27,666 bases of DNA, from contig CAJFPI010000091.1 in the NCBI GenBank assembly GCA_904398675.1, positions 1-27,666 on the forward strand. Direction: 5' to 3'. The notes under the pieces were generated by a model that was not told where the DNA came from, searched no databases, and saw nothing but the letters and a program-made list of their open reading frames with translations. The translations under genes and the position numbers were made by a program. Shown piece by piece: positions 1 to 9,222 of this stretch. Numbering within the stretch: position 1 is the first letter of the stretch; every line of letters begins with the position of its first letter. The stretch is from an uncultured Oscillospiraceae bacterium (lineage in GTDB: Bacteria; Bacillota; Clostridia; Oscillospirales; Oscillospiraceae).

Positions 1-787
1 CGCCCCCTGGCGGGAGTGGGACATCAAGGGCCGTGACGAGGAGATCGACTACGCCGAGGCCCACAATGTCCCCCTGAAGATCAGCCGGGAGACCAACTAC
101 TCCAAGGACAAGAACCTGTGGCACCTCAGCCACGAGGGGCTGGACCTGGAGGACCCCGCCAACGAGCCCCAGTACGACAAGCCCGGATTCCTGGAGATGT
201 GCGTCTCCCCCGCCGCCGCCCCCGACGAGGCCACCTATGTGACGCTGGACTTTGAGAAGGGCTGGCCTGTGGCCCTCAACGGCGAGAAGATGAAGGCCAG
301 CGACATCATCCTCAAGCTCAACGAGCTGGGCGGCAAGAACGGCATCGGCATTCTGGACATCGTGGAGAACCGGATGACCGGCATGAAGGACCGCGGCGTG
401 TATGAGACCCCCGGCGGCTCCATCCTCTACCGTGCCCACGAGGTGCTGGAGATGATCACCGTGGATAAGGACACCAAGCACATGAAGAGCAAGCTGGCGG
501 TGGACTTCGCAGATCTGGTCTACAACGGCAAGTGGTTCACCCCCCTGCGGGAGGCGCTGCAGGCCTTTGCCGAGAAGACCCAGGAGCACGTCACCGGCCA
601 GGTCAAGCTGAAACTCTACAAGGGCAATATCATTACTGCCGGCGTTACTTCTCCCGAGAGCCTCTACTCTGAGAAGATCGTTACCTTCCAGGCCAGCGAC
701 TACAACCAGGCCGACGCCGGCGGGTTCATCAACCTGTGGGGCCTGCCTGACACGGTGCTGGCGCTGCGGGACCAGGGCAAGCTCTAA
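1..787 (+). CDS. argG: Argininosuccinate synthase, 3' part (5' end outside window)
   Basis: This enzyme joins citrulline and aspartate using ATP to form argininosuccinate, the penultimate step of arginine synthesis in the cytoplasm. The reading frame is open from base 2 and ends at TAA 785-787, leaving about 261 visible residues of a protein usually near 400. The visible part begins with APWREWDIKGRDEEIDYA and continues through KYSKD-like and NLWHLSHEG segments. These are typical of the second half of ArgG, including the citrulline/aspartate-binding and tetramer-forming C-terminal region. It is the first visible gene of an arginine run (argG-argH-argB-argD-argF), all on the same strand. argC and argJ are not in the window and may lie upstream. 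Identification is by recognised conserved segments and by context; the start and N-terminal ATP-binding loop cannot be judged here. Confidence 0.95.
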   Translation, partial: APWREWDIKGRDEEIDYAEAHNVPLKISRETNYSKDKNLWHLSHEGLDLEDPANEPQYDKPGFLEMCVSPAAAPDEATYVTLDFEKGWPVALNGEKMKASDIILKLNELGGKNGIGILDIVENRMTGMKDRGVYETPGGSILYRAHEVLEMITVDKDTKHMKSKLAVDFADLVYNGKWFTPLREALQAFAEKTQEHVTGQVKLKLYKGNIITAGVTSPESLYSEKIVTFQASDYNQADAGGFINLWGLPDTVLALRDQGKL

Positions 788-852
788 TGAATCACCAGCT
801 CCGGCTTTGAATGCAGGGGGAGACCTGACACCAAGACGGGTAAGAGTCATAT

Positions 853-961
853 ACAGCGGGCGGCCAACGGCCGCCCGCTGTCAGATAGGAGAGATTGTGC
901 AACACAAACAGCCCGGTTCGGCAGGCGGCGGACAGCAGCGGCCGGAACTGCTGGCTGCCGA
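853..961 (+). other. argG-argH spacer with two strong RNA hairpins
   Basis: The 225-bp spacer contains a perfect 13-bp inverted repeat (853-865 with 869-881, 3-nt loop). It is followed by a nested structure in which 918-924 pairs with 955-961 and 933-938 pairs with 948-953. Neither is followed by a run of T, so they do not look like intrinsic terminators. A TATAAT lies at 987-992, only 21 bases before the argH start, but no convincing -35 is present. The hairpins could stabilise or process the argG-argH message. Their function is inferred only. Confidence 0.4.
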
Positions 962-1012
962 GGCGCACACAAATTTGATTCGGCCGTATAATGCGGCAGA
1001 ATGGGGGATTTT

Positions 1013-2395
1013 ATGAAACTTTGGGGTGGACGATTCCAGAAGGAGACCGACGCGCTGGTCAATGATTTTAACTCCTCTATCCAGTTCGACTGCAGAATGT
1101 ACCGGGAGGATATCCAAGGTTCCATGGCCCACGCCGCCATGCTGGGGAAGTGCGGCATCATCTCCCAGGAGGATGCGGAGAAGATCGTGGAGGGCCTGAA
1201 AGCGGTGCTGGCGGATATTGAGTCCGGAAAAGCGGAGCTGACGGCGGAAAATGAGGATATCCACATGAATGTGGAGCGCCTGCTGACGGCGCGGATCGGC
1301 GATGCGGGCAAGCGCCTCCACACCGCCCGCAGCCGGAACGACCAGGTGGCGGTGGATCTGCGGCTGTGCCTGCGCCGCGAGATCGACGCGGTGAAGGCGG
1401 AGATCCTGGACCTGCAGCAGGTCATCGCCGACAAGGCAAAGGAGAACCAGGAGACCGTGATGCCGGGGTACACCCATCTGCAGCGGGCCCAGCCCATCTC
1501 CTTTGCCCAGCACCTGCTGGCCTACGGCGCCATGCTCTCCCGGGATGTGACGCGGCTGGAGGACTGTCGGAAACGGATGAACGAGTGCCCCCTGGGCAGC
1601 GGCGCCCTGGCCGGCACCACATATCCCATCGACCGCTTTATGACCGCCCGGGACCTGGGCTTTGACCGGCCCATGGGCAACAGCCTGGACGGCGTCAGCG
1701 ACCGGGATTATGTGATCGAACTGCTGAGCGCCCTTTCTATTCTAATGATGCACCTCTCCCGCTTTTCCGAGGAGGTCATCCTCTGGTGCAGCTGGGAGTT
1801 CAAGTTCGTGGAGCTGGACGACGCCTTCTCCACCGGCTCCTCCATCATGCCCCAGAAGAAGAACCCGGATGTGGCGGAGCTGGTTCGGGGCAAGACGGGC
1901 CGGGTCTACGGCTCCCTGATGGGCATGCTGACCGCCATGAAGGGCCTGCCCCTGGCCTACAACAAGGATATGCAGGAGGACAAGGAGCAGGTCTTTGACG
2001 CCATCGACACGGCGAAAATGTGCCTGCCGGTGTTTGCCGGGATGCTGCGTACCATGCGGGTGCTGCCGGAGAACATGCGCGCCGCAGCGGGGCGCGGGTT
2101 TATCAACGCCACCGACTGCGCCGACTACCTCACCAAGAAGGGCATGCCCTTCCGGGACGCCTACACCACGGTTGGCAGCCTGGTCTACTACTGTACCACC
2201 CACCAGAAACTGCTGGAGGAGCTGACGCTGGAGGAGCTCAAAAAAATCTCCCCGCTGTTTGAGGAGGACGTCTACGAGGCGCTGAAACTGGAAAACTGCA
2301 TGGGCCAGCGCAAGAGCTACGGCGGACCGGCTGTGAGCGAGACGGGGCGGCAGATCGAGGAGCTGGAGGCGTTTATCAAGGCCCACAAGTCCTGA
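1013..2395 (+). CDS. argH: Argininosuccinate lyase
   Basis: This enzyme splits argininosuccinate into arginine and fumarate, the last step of arginine synthesis. The 460-residue protein belongs to the fumarase/aspartase fold. Visible motifs are HTARSRNDQ at about 103-111, the conserved His of the GYTHLQ segment at 155, and the superfamily signature GSSIMPQKKNPD at about 275-286, whose flexible loop holds the catalytic Ser. Length matches the usual 450-470. I chose the start at 1013 because MKLWGGRF is the standard ArgH N-terminus and GGGGGA at 1003-1008 serves as ribosome binding site; an in-frame ATG at 1001 would add four residues. It follows argG by 225 bp and precedes argB by 45 bp, consistent with one transcription unit. 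Confidence 0.96.
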   Translation: MKLWGGRFQKETDALVNDFNSSIQFDCRMYREDIQGSMAHAAMLGKCGIISQEDAEKIVEGLKAVLADIESGKAELTAENEDIHMNVERLLTARIGDAGKRLHTARSRNDQVAVDLRLCLRREIDAVKAEILDLQQVIADKAKENQETVMPGYTHLQRAQPISFAQHLLAYGAMLSRDVTRLEDCRKRMNECPLGSGALAGTTYPIDRFMTARDLGFDRPMGNSLDGVSDRDYVIELLSALSILMMHLSRFSEEVILWCSWEFKFVELDDAFSTGSSIMPQKKNPDVAELVRGKTGRVYGSLMGMLTAMKGLPLAYNKDMQEDKEQVFDAIDTAKMCLPVFAGMLRTMRVLPENMRAAAGRGFINATDCADYLTKKGMPFRDAYTTVGSLVYYCTTHQKLLEELTLEELKKISPLFEEDVYEALKLENCMGQRKSYGGPAVSETGRQIEELEAFIKAHKS

Positions 2396-2440
2396 AACGC
2401 GGCAGCGCGGAGGGAATCAATAAAGGAGGAACGGCAACCT

Positions 2441-3271
2441 ATGGAATTTAGCTATACTGACCGGGCGCAGGTGCTGGTAGAGGCCCTGCCCTATATCCAG
2501 GACTACAGCAAGAAGACCATTGTAATCAAATACGGCGGCAATGCCATGCTCTCCGAGGAGCTGCGCAGGGCGGTCATCAGCGATATCATTCTCCTCAAGC
2601 TGGTGGGCATCAATGTGGTGGTGGTCCACGGCGGCGGCCCGGAGATCGCGGAGACCCTGGAGCAGAGCGTCAAGGGAACGCCCTCCATGGACGTGGTCCA
2701 GATGGTGCTCTGCGGCAAGGTAAACAAGGACCTGGTGTCCATGCTCAACCGGGGCGGCTGCGAGGCGGTGGGCCTGTGCGGCCTGGACGGCGGTATGCTC
2801 CAGGCCACAAAGCTGGAAACAAATGAGGAGGGGCTCGGCGCCATGGGCGAGATCAGCGCTGTGCAGCCCAAGGTGATCCTGGACGCCATCCAGGCCGGCT
2901 GCATCCCGGTGATCGCCACGGTGGCCCAGGGGGCGGATGCGGACGTTTCCTACAACGTCAACGCCGATGCCGCCGCGGCCAAAATCGCCATCGCCCTGAA
3001 GGCGGAAAAGCTGATCGTGATGACCGACGTGCGGGGCCTGCTCCAGGATAAGAGCGACGACGGCACCCTCCTCTCCCAGGTGCGCCTGCCGGAGGTGCCG
3101 CTGCTGGTCCGGGAGGGCGTCATTACCGGCGGCATGCTCTCCAAGGTGGAATGCTGCGTGGAGGCGGTGCGCAACGGCGTCAAGCGGACCCATATCCTGG
3201 ATGGACGCATCCCCCACTCCATCCTGATCGAGGTGCTCTCTGACGCCGGCATCGGCACCATGATCCTGTAA
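2441..3271 (+). CDS. argB: Acetylglutamate kinase with a shortened substrate-binding segment
   Basis: This amino acid kinase phosphorylates N-acetylglutamate, the second step of the acetylated ornithine pathway. The 276-residue protein shows the nucleotide/phosphate elements IKYGGNAM (residues 29-36) and VVVHGGGPEIAETL (60-73). It also has GKVNKDLVSML, YNVNADAAAAK and a C-terminal HILDGRIPHSILIEVL block. Between HGGGPEIAETLEQ and MDVVQMVL only seven residues (SVKGTPS, 76-82) are present. Family members normally have about 18 there, including an N-G-L-R-V-T-like stretch whose Arg contacts the acetylglutamate carboxylate. The frame stays open across the deletion, so this is not a frameshift. 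The ribosome binding site AAAGGAGG lies just upstream. It may be active with altered substrate contacts, or impaired. Confidence 0.92.
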   Translation: MEFSYTDRAQVLVEALPYIQDYSKKTIVIKYGGNAMLSEELRRAVISDIILLKLVGINVVVVHGGGPEIAETLEQSVKGTPSMDVVQMVLCGKVNKDLVSMLNRGGCEAVGLCGLDGGMLQATKLETNEEGLGAMGEISAVQPKVILDAIQAGCIPVIATVAQGADADVSYNVNADAAAAKIAIALKAEKLIVMTDVRGLLQDKSDDGTLLSQVRLPEVPLLVREGVITGGMLSKVECCVEAVRNGVKRTHILDGRIPHSILIEVLSDAGIGTMIL

Positions 3272-3358
3272 TCCGAGCGGAAAAAACCCCAAGCAGGCCG
3301 CTCCCTTGCCGCCGGGCAGATCCGGGGGCAAAGGGCGGAACCGGAAAGGAATCCTATC

Positions 3359-4537
<1,179 letters not shown>

Positions 4538-4558
4538 GGATAGAAGGAGGAGCGCACC

Positions 4559-5473
4559 ATGCAAAACAAGCACCTGCTGAAACTGCTGGACCTCAGCCGG
4601 GAGGAGATCTATGAGATCCTGGACCTGGCGGACCAGCTGAAATATGAGCGCAAGCACAACATTCCCCACGAGATCTTGAAGGGCAAGACCCTGGCCATGA
4701 TCTTTTCCAAAAACTCCACCCGCACCCGCGTCTCCTTTGAGACGGGCATGTTCCAGCTGGGGGGCCACGCCCTGTTTTTGGCCAACTCCGTCAGCCAGAT
4801 CGGCCGGGGCGAGCCGGTGCAGGACACCACCCGCGTCCTCAGCCGCTACTGCGACGGCATCATGATCCGGACCTATGACCAGGAGGAGGTGGAGGGGCTG
4901 GCCGCCTACGGCACCATCCCCGTTATCAACGGCCTCACCGACTTTGCCCACCCCTGCCAGGTGCTGGCGGACCTGATGACCATCCGGGAGTACAAGGCCA
5001 AGTTGGAGGGGCTGAAGATCTGCTACATCGGCGATGGCAACAACATGGCAAACTCCATCATTGTGGGCGGGCTCAAGTGCGGCATGGACGTCTCCATCGC
5101 CACCCCCAAGGGCTATGAGCCGGACCAGCGGGTGCTGGATTTTGCCAAGACGGTGACGGACGCCAAGTTCTTCCTCACCAACGACCCCATGGAGGCCGCC
5201 CAGGGGGCGGACGCGGTGTTCACCGACGTGTGGGCGTCCATGGGCCAGGAGGGCGAGAAGGCGGAGCGGGAGCATGCTTTTGTGGGCTACCAGATCAACG
5301 ACCGCCTTTTGAGCGTCGCCAAGCCCGACTGCATGGTACAGCACTGCCTGCCCGCCCACCGGGGCGAGGAGATCACCGAGGAGGTGCTGGAGGCCCACGC
5401 AAACGAGATCTTCGACGAGGCGGAGAACCGTCTCCACGCCCAGAAGGCCGTGCTGGCGCTGCTGATGCGGTAG
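4559..5473 (+). CDS. argF: Ornithine carbamoyltransferase
   Basis: This enzyme transfers the carbamoyl group from carbamoyl phosphate to ornithine to make citrulline, the substrate of ArgG encoded at the start of the same run. The 304-residue protein shows the carbamoyl-phosphate motif STRTR at 53-57, HPCQVLAD at 131-138, the ornithine-binding segment DVWASMGQE at about 223-231 and HCLPAHRG at 262-269. Length and motif order are ordinary. A strong AGAAGGAGG ribosome binding site precedes the ATG at 4559. It is the last gene of the arginine run and is closed by a perfect-stem terminator. An anabolic role is favoured by context over the catabolic arginine deiminase pathway, none of whose other genes are visible. 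Confidence 0.96.
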   Translation: MQNKHLLKLLDLSREEIYEILDLADQLKYERKHNIPHEILKGKTLAMIFSKNSTRTRVSFETGMFQLGGHALFLANSVSQIGRGEPVQDTTRVLSRYCDGIMIRTYDQEEVEGLAAYGTIPVINGLTDFAHPCQVLADLMTIREYKAKLEGLKICYIGDGNNMANSIIVGGLKCGMDVSIATPKGYEPDQRVLDFAKTVTDAKFFLTNDPMEAAQGADAVFTDVWASMGQEGEKAEREHAFVGYQINDRLLSVAKPDCMVQHCLPAHRGEEITEEVLEAHANEIFDEAENRLHAQKAVLALLMR

Positions 5474-5506
5474 AAGGCTGCGGCGCAGATCCATCAAGAA
5501 ACAGAA

Positions 5507-5546
5507 AAGGGGGCGCCTGCCAGAATGCTCTGGCAGGCGCCCCCTT
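5507..5546. terminator. Bidirectional intrinsic terminator between argF and the convergent gene
   Basis: A perfect 18-bp stem (5507-5524 with 5529-5546) closes on a 4-nt loop. On the - strand the stem is followed by four T (5505-5508 read in reverse); on the + strand by two T. It lies between the convergent ends of argF (5473) and the small - strand gene (5597), so it probably stops transcription from both sides, more strongly for the - strand. Confidence 0.8.
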
Positions 5547-5596
5547 GGCGTGTGAAAAACTGATCCCAGGAGGGGAACAGCGGATGCCGCTCCGTA

Positions 5597-6001
5597 TTAC
5601 TCCATATCCACAGTGATGTGCTCTGTACCGTTTTCCTGAAACTCGCCCATATACCGCTCCATGCGGTCCATGATGGCGTCGTAGTTCTCCCGGGTGGGCT
5701 CCCCCAGGTCCCGCAGAGCCAGCTCCTCCGCCAGAATCTCAAAGAAGGTCACATCCTCATAAGCCATGATGGCCTCGTGGATCCCACCCTCGGCAAAGGC
5801 GCGGGAGGGGATCAGCTCCCCCTCGTACAGCTCCACCAGTTTTGTCATGCCGTGGTCCAGACAGTGGGAGAACACCAGGCTCTCCACCTCGTCATACTCC
5901 TCAATGCGGTCGTCGCCCCGGGTGGAGTTGAGGACCCAGTTGCCTATGTACACCAGGTCCAGCAGCCGGCGAAATTGCTTTTGCGTCAGTTTCAGTTCCA
6001 T
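5597..6001 (-). CDS. Uncharacterised small acidic protein
   Basis: I do not recognise this 134-residue protein. It starts MELKLTQKQFRRLLDLVYIG and is rich in Glu and Asp, especially around RGDDRIEEYDEVESLVF and in the C-terminal third. It has no signal peptide, no membrane segment and no Cys-pair metal motif. It is probably a soluble, largely helical cytoplasmic protein. The start at 6001 is supported by GGGAGGTG just upstream; an upstream in-frame extension to about 6181 lacks a ribosome binding site and would overlap the divergent murI promoter. It is transcribed away from murI and converges on argF. Codon use matches the neighbours, so it looks like a resident gene rather than a recent arrival. 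Confidence 0.8.
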   Translation of the reverse strand: MELKLTQKQFRRLLDLVYIGNWVLNSTRGDDRIEEYDEVESLVFSHCLDHGMTKLVELYEGELIPSRAFAEGGIHEAIMAYEDVTFFEILAEELALRDLGEPTRENYDAIMDRMERYMGEFQENGTEHITVDME

Positions 6002-6040
6002 CGGACACCTCCCGCGTTCCTCACGAAGTACTCTGAGGAG

Positions 6041-6049
6041 ATTATAGCA
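6041..6049 (-). promoter_or_regulatory. Extended -10 promoter for the small - strand gene
   Basis: On the - strand the sequence TGCTATAAT (6049 down to 6041) is a perfect -10 hexamer with the TGN extension, 40 bases before the start at 6001. No good -35 hexamer is found 16-18 bases upstream. Extended -10 promoters can work without one. Confidence 0.5.
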
Positions 6050-6102
6050 GAGGACAAGTGAAAAAGCCACAGAAAATCGCGGGCAAATACCCCAAATTTT
6101 AC

Positions 6103-6131
6103 TTGTTGTAGGAAAACTTTCATAGTATAAT
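6103..6131 (+). promoter_or_regulatory. Sigma-A promoter of the murI operon
   Basis: TTGTTG (6103-6108) and a perfect TATAAT (6126-6131) are separated by exactly 17 bases in an AT-rich stretch. Transcription would start near 6138, giving a leader of about 27 bases before the murI start at 6165. The divergent small gene has its own -10 at 6041-6049. Confidence 0.8.
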
Positions 6132-6164
6132 ATGAAGGCTATGTTATCATGAGGAGGTATGCCC

Positions 6165-6974
6165 ATGGACCAGCGCCCCATCGGGGTGTTCGACTCCGGC
6201 CTCGGCGGCCTGACGGCGGTCCGTCAGCTGCGGCGGCTGTTGCCCTCTGAACATATTATATACTTTGGCGACACCGCCCGTGTGCCCTATGGCAACCGAT
6301 CCCGGGAGATCCTTTTGAAGTATGCCCGGCAGGATGTGGCGTTCCTCCGGCGTTTTGATCCCAAGGCGGTGGTGATTGCCTGCGGAACGGTCAGCAGCAA
6401 CTGCCTGAAGGAGCTGCAGGAGGAAAATGCGATTCCCATTGTGGGCGTAGTGGAGCCGGCAGTGGAGCAGGCGGTGCAGGCCACGAAAAACGGGAGAGTG
6501 GGCCTCATCGCCACCCGGGCCAGCGTCTCCAGCGGCGCCTACCAGCGGCTGTTCCGCCGGCTGGCCCCCGGGGCAGAGGTGTTCAGCCGGGCCTGCCCCC
6601 TCTTTGTCCCGCTGGTGGAGGAGGGGCGGTTCCAGCCGGGGGATCCGGTGATCGAGACAGTGGCCCGGGAGTATCTGCAGGAGCTGCGGGAGAAGGAGAT
6701 CGACACGCTGGTGCTGGGCTGCACCCACTATCCCCTGCTCACCGAGGTGATTTCCGGCATCATGGGGGAGAAGGTGACCCTGGTGGACGCAGGCGGCGCG
6801 GCGGCCCGGACGGTGAGCCGGTGGCTTGCGGAGCACGGGGCCCTGGCGTCGGGCGGAGGCGGCGCGGCCTACTATGTCAGCGACCGGGCGGCCGACTTTG
6901 AGCGCCTGGCGGCCATCTTCCTGCAGGAGGACCTGGAGCACGCCGCCCATCAAATTGAAATTGAGGCGGACTGA
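6165..6974 (+). CDS. murI: Glutamate racemase
   Basis: This enzyme interconverts L- and D-glutamate to supply D-Glu for peptidoglycan. The 269-residue protein begins MDQRPIGVFDSGLGGLTAV, the standard N-terminus with catalytic-site Asp10 and Ser11. The two catalytic cysteines are C73 in ACGTVSSN (usually ACNTAS-like, so a known-looking variant) and C186 in LGCTHYP. GDTARVPYG at 35-43 is also typical. I placed the start at 6165 because GAGGAGG at 6151-6157 gives a 7-base spacing; the ATG at 6159 is too close to it. It is the first gene of a three-gene operon with a clear promoter, and its stop is separated from the next start by one base. Confidence 0.95.
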   Translation: MDQRPIGVFDSGLGGLTAVRQLRRLLPSEHIIYFGDTARVPYGNRSREILLKYARQDVAFLRRFDPKAVVIACGTVSSNCLKELQEENAIPIVGVVEPAVEQAVQATKNGRVGLIATRASVSSGAYQRLFRRLAPGAEVFSRACPLFVPLVEEGRFQPGDPVIETVAREYLQELREKEIDTLVLGCTHYPLLTEVISGIMGEKVTLVDAGGAAARTVSRWLAEHGALASGGGGAAYYVSDRAADFERLAAIFLQEDLEHAAHQIEIEAD

Positions 6975-6975
6975 T

Positions 6976-7404
6976 ATGGAACAGAAGGACATGATGCTGA
7001 CATTGCGGGGGGAGCAGCGGGTGGATGGACAGGTCCATCAGACCACCCACACCGTCCCCTGTACGCTGGAGATAACAGAGGAGGGCGCGGTGGTGCGCTA
7101 CCGGGAGGCGGAGGAGACGGGCCTTGGCGAAACAGAGACCGTGCTGCGCCTTGGCGAGGCAGAGGCCGTGATGGAGCGCCGGGGGGATACCCGGACCCGG
7201 ATGCGGTTTGTAGTGGGCCAGCGCCACCGGGTGGACTACGAGACCCCCGCCGGGGCGCTGCGGCTGGAGGTGCGGACCACCTTCCTCAGCCACAACATCA
7301 CCGCCGATGGCGGAAAGGCCATGATCCGCTACCATCTGAGCAGCGGCGGAGAGACCGTTGCCAACCACACACTGAAACTGAACATCGAGGAGAGAAAAAG
7401 ATGA
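6976..7404 (+). CDS. DUF1934 / YwiB-type beta-barrel protein
   Basis: The 142-residue protein resembles Bacillus YwiB (DUF1934), a small calycin-like beta-barrel of unknown function that is also commonly encoded directly before argS. The sequence is dominated by alternating beta strands: DMMLTLRGEQRVDG at the start, a central GETETVLRLGEAEAVMERRGDTRTRMRF, and a C-terminal LKLNIEERKR. It has no signal peptide and no obvious catalytic motif. It starts one base after the murI stop, and its stop codon overlaps the argS start by four bases (ATGA), so it is translationally coupled in the murI-ywiB-argS operon. The family assignment rests on length, strand pattern and neighbourhood. Confidence 0.8.
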   Translation: MEQKDMMLTLRGEQRVDGQVHQTTHTVPCTLEITEEGAVVRYREAEETGLGETETVLRLGEAEAVMERRGDTRTRMRFVVGQRHRVDYETPAGALRLEVRTTFLSHNITADGGKAMIRYHLSSGGETVANHTLKLNIEERKR

Positions 7405-9146
7405 CCAATATGATCCAACAAGCAAAGGACCAGGTGCTGGCCCTGACCAACGCCGCCTATGCCGCCGCCGCAGCCGCCGGGACGCTGCCGGAGGGCGTGG
7501 AGGTGAAAGCGGGGGTGGAGATCCCCAAGGATACCGCCAACGGCGACTACACCACGACCTTTGCCCTGGCTGCCGCCAAGGCCATGAAGAAAAATCCCCG
7601 GGAGATCGCCCAGATCCTGCTGGACAATCTGAATCTGCAAGACAGCTATTTTGCCTCTGCCGAGATCGCCGGCCCCGGCTTTTTGAACTTCCGCCTGTCT
7701 CCTGCCTGGTATGCCGCTCTTCTGGCGGCGGTGGAGCAGGAGGGGGACGCCTATGGCACCAGCGATGCGCTGGCCGGGCAGAAGATCATGGTGGAGTTTG
7801 TGTCCGCCAACCCCACCGGCCCCATGCACATGGGCAACGCCCGGGGCGGCGTGCTGGGGGACACCCTGGCCAGCGTTCTGGCGGCCAACGGCGCCCAGGT
7901 CTGGCGGGAGTTCTACGTCAATGACGCGGGCAATCAGATCGAAAAGTTCGCCTCCTCCCTGGAGGCCCGCTACCTCCAGATCATTCTGGGGGAGGAGGCG
8001 GTGTCCTTCCCGGAGGACGGGTACCACGGCGACGACATCAGGGAGCTGGCCCAGGCCTTCTACGCGCAGCACGGCGAGAGCTACAAGGACGTCTCCCGGG
8101 AGGAGCGCCATGCCGCCCTGGCCCGTTTCGGCCTGGACACCAACATCCCCAAGATGAAGGAGGACCTGCGCCGCTACAAGATCGAGTATGACCAGTGGTT
8201 CTTTGAGTCCAGCCTCCATGAGAGCGGTTATGTGGCGGAGACGGTGGACAAGCTGGCCGAGCTGGGCTGCACCTATGAAAAGGACGGGGCGCTGTGGCTG
8301 GCTACCAGCCGGCTGCTCCGGGATCACTACCGCCAGGTGGGCAAGAGCGACAAGGAGATCGACAAGCTGGACCTGAAGGACGACGTGCTCCGCCGGGCCA
8401 ACGGGTTCTACACCTATTTTGCCGCCGACATCGCCTACCACCGCAACAAGTTTGAAAAGAGGGGCTTTGACCGGGTCATCAATGTCTGGGGGGCCGATCA
8501 CCACGGCCATGTGGCCCGGCTGAAGGCCGCCATGGACGCCCTGGGCCAGGACGGCACCCACCGGCTCCACATCGTGCTGATGCAGCTGGTAAAGCTGATG
8601 CGGGACGGGGAGGTGGTCCGCATGAGCAAGCGGACCGGCAAGGCCATCTCCCTCCACGACCTGCTGGACGAGATCCCGGTGGACGCTGCCCGCTGGTTCT
8701 TCAACGGCAAGCCCGACTCCCCCATGGAGTTCGACCTGGGCCTGGCGGTACGGGAGGACAGCGAAAACCCGGTGTACTATGTCCAGTACGCCCACGCCCG
8801 GCTGTGCAACCTGCTGAAGACCCTGGAGGCCGAGGGCGCCCGGGTGCCCAAGGCGGCGGATGTGGATATCAGCCTCCTCTCCGGTCCCACGGAGCAGGCG
8901 CTGATGAAGGCGCTGGCCTCCTACTGTGAAGAAGTGCGCCTGGCCGCCCGGGACTATGACCCCAGCCATATCAACCGCTACCTCTCTGAGCTTGCCGGGG
9001 CCTTCCACCGGTTCTACACCGCCTGCCGCATCAAGGGGGAGGCGGCGGATCTGCTCTCCGCCCGGCTGAAACTGGCCGCCGCCACCCAGACGGTGCTGAA
9101 AAACGGCATGTCCCTGCTGGGTGTGGCCGCCCCGGAGAAGATGTAA
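7401..9146 (+). CDS. argS: Arginyl-tRNA synthetase
   Basis: This class I synthetase charges tRNA-Arg with arginine. The 581-residue protein has the usual order: an N-terminal Add-1 domain (about 1-105), the catalytic Rossmann domain with PTGPMHMGNARGG containing the HIGH-type motif HMGN at 143-146, and GADHHGHVARL at 364-374. The KMSKS-type loop MSKRTG is at 408-413, followed by a C-terminal anticodon-binding DALR domain ending near 581. A charged segment at about 305-328 (RLLRDHYRQVGKSDKEIDKL) makes this region longer than is usual before the GFYTYFAADIAYHRNK block. The start overlaps the preceding stop by four bases. The gene lies a short distance from the arginine biosynthesis run but has its own promoter upstream of murI. 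Confidence 0.96.
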   Translation: MTNMIQQAKDQVLALTNAAYAAAAAAGTLPEGVEVKAGVEIPKDTANGDYTTTFALAAAKAMKKNPREIAQILLDNLNLQDSYFASAEIAGPGFLNFRLSPAWYAALLAAVEQEGDAYGTSDALAGQKIMVEFVSANPTGPMHMGNARGGVLGDTLASVLAANGAQVWREFYVNDAGNQIEKFASSLEARYLQIILGEEAVSFPEDGYHGDDIRELAQAFYAQHGESYKDVSREERHAALARFGLDTNIPKMKEDLRRYKIEYDQWFFESSLHESGYVAETVDKLAELGCTYEKDGALWLATSRLLRDHYRQVGKSDKEIDKLDLKDDVLRRANGFYTYFAADIAYHRNKFEKRGFDRVINVWGADHHGHVARLKAAMDALGQDGTHRLHIVLMQLVKLMRDGEVVRMSKRTGKAISLHDLLDEIPVDAARWFFNGKPDSPMEFDLGLAVREDSENPVYYVQYAHARLCNLLKTLEAEGARVPKAADVDISLLSGPTEQALMKALASYCEEVRLAARDYDPSHINRYLSELAGAFHRFYTACRIKGEAADLLSARLKLAAATQTVLKNGMSLLGVAAPEKM

Positions 9147-9170
9147 AGGCATTCCACCCTACGAGGATGA

Positions 9171-9204
9171 AAAAGCGCCCCGGCCGCATATCGGCCGGGG
9201 CGCT
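9171..9204 (-). terminator. Intrinsic terminator of the rubredoxin gene
   Basis: A 13-bp GC-rich stem (9174-9186 with 9192-9204, 5-nt loop) is followed on the - strand by five T. It sits just past the rubredoxin stop at 9223. On the + strand the stem lacks a T run but would still impede read-through from argS. Confidence 0.8.
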
Positions 9205-9222
9205 CTGCTGCTCTGATTTGGA

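Noticed and set aside
807..1016. Possible 69-residue protein between argG and argH
   Set aside because: No ribosome binding site, and the frame runs through both hairpins and the argH ribosome binding site.
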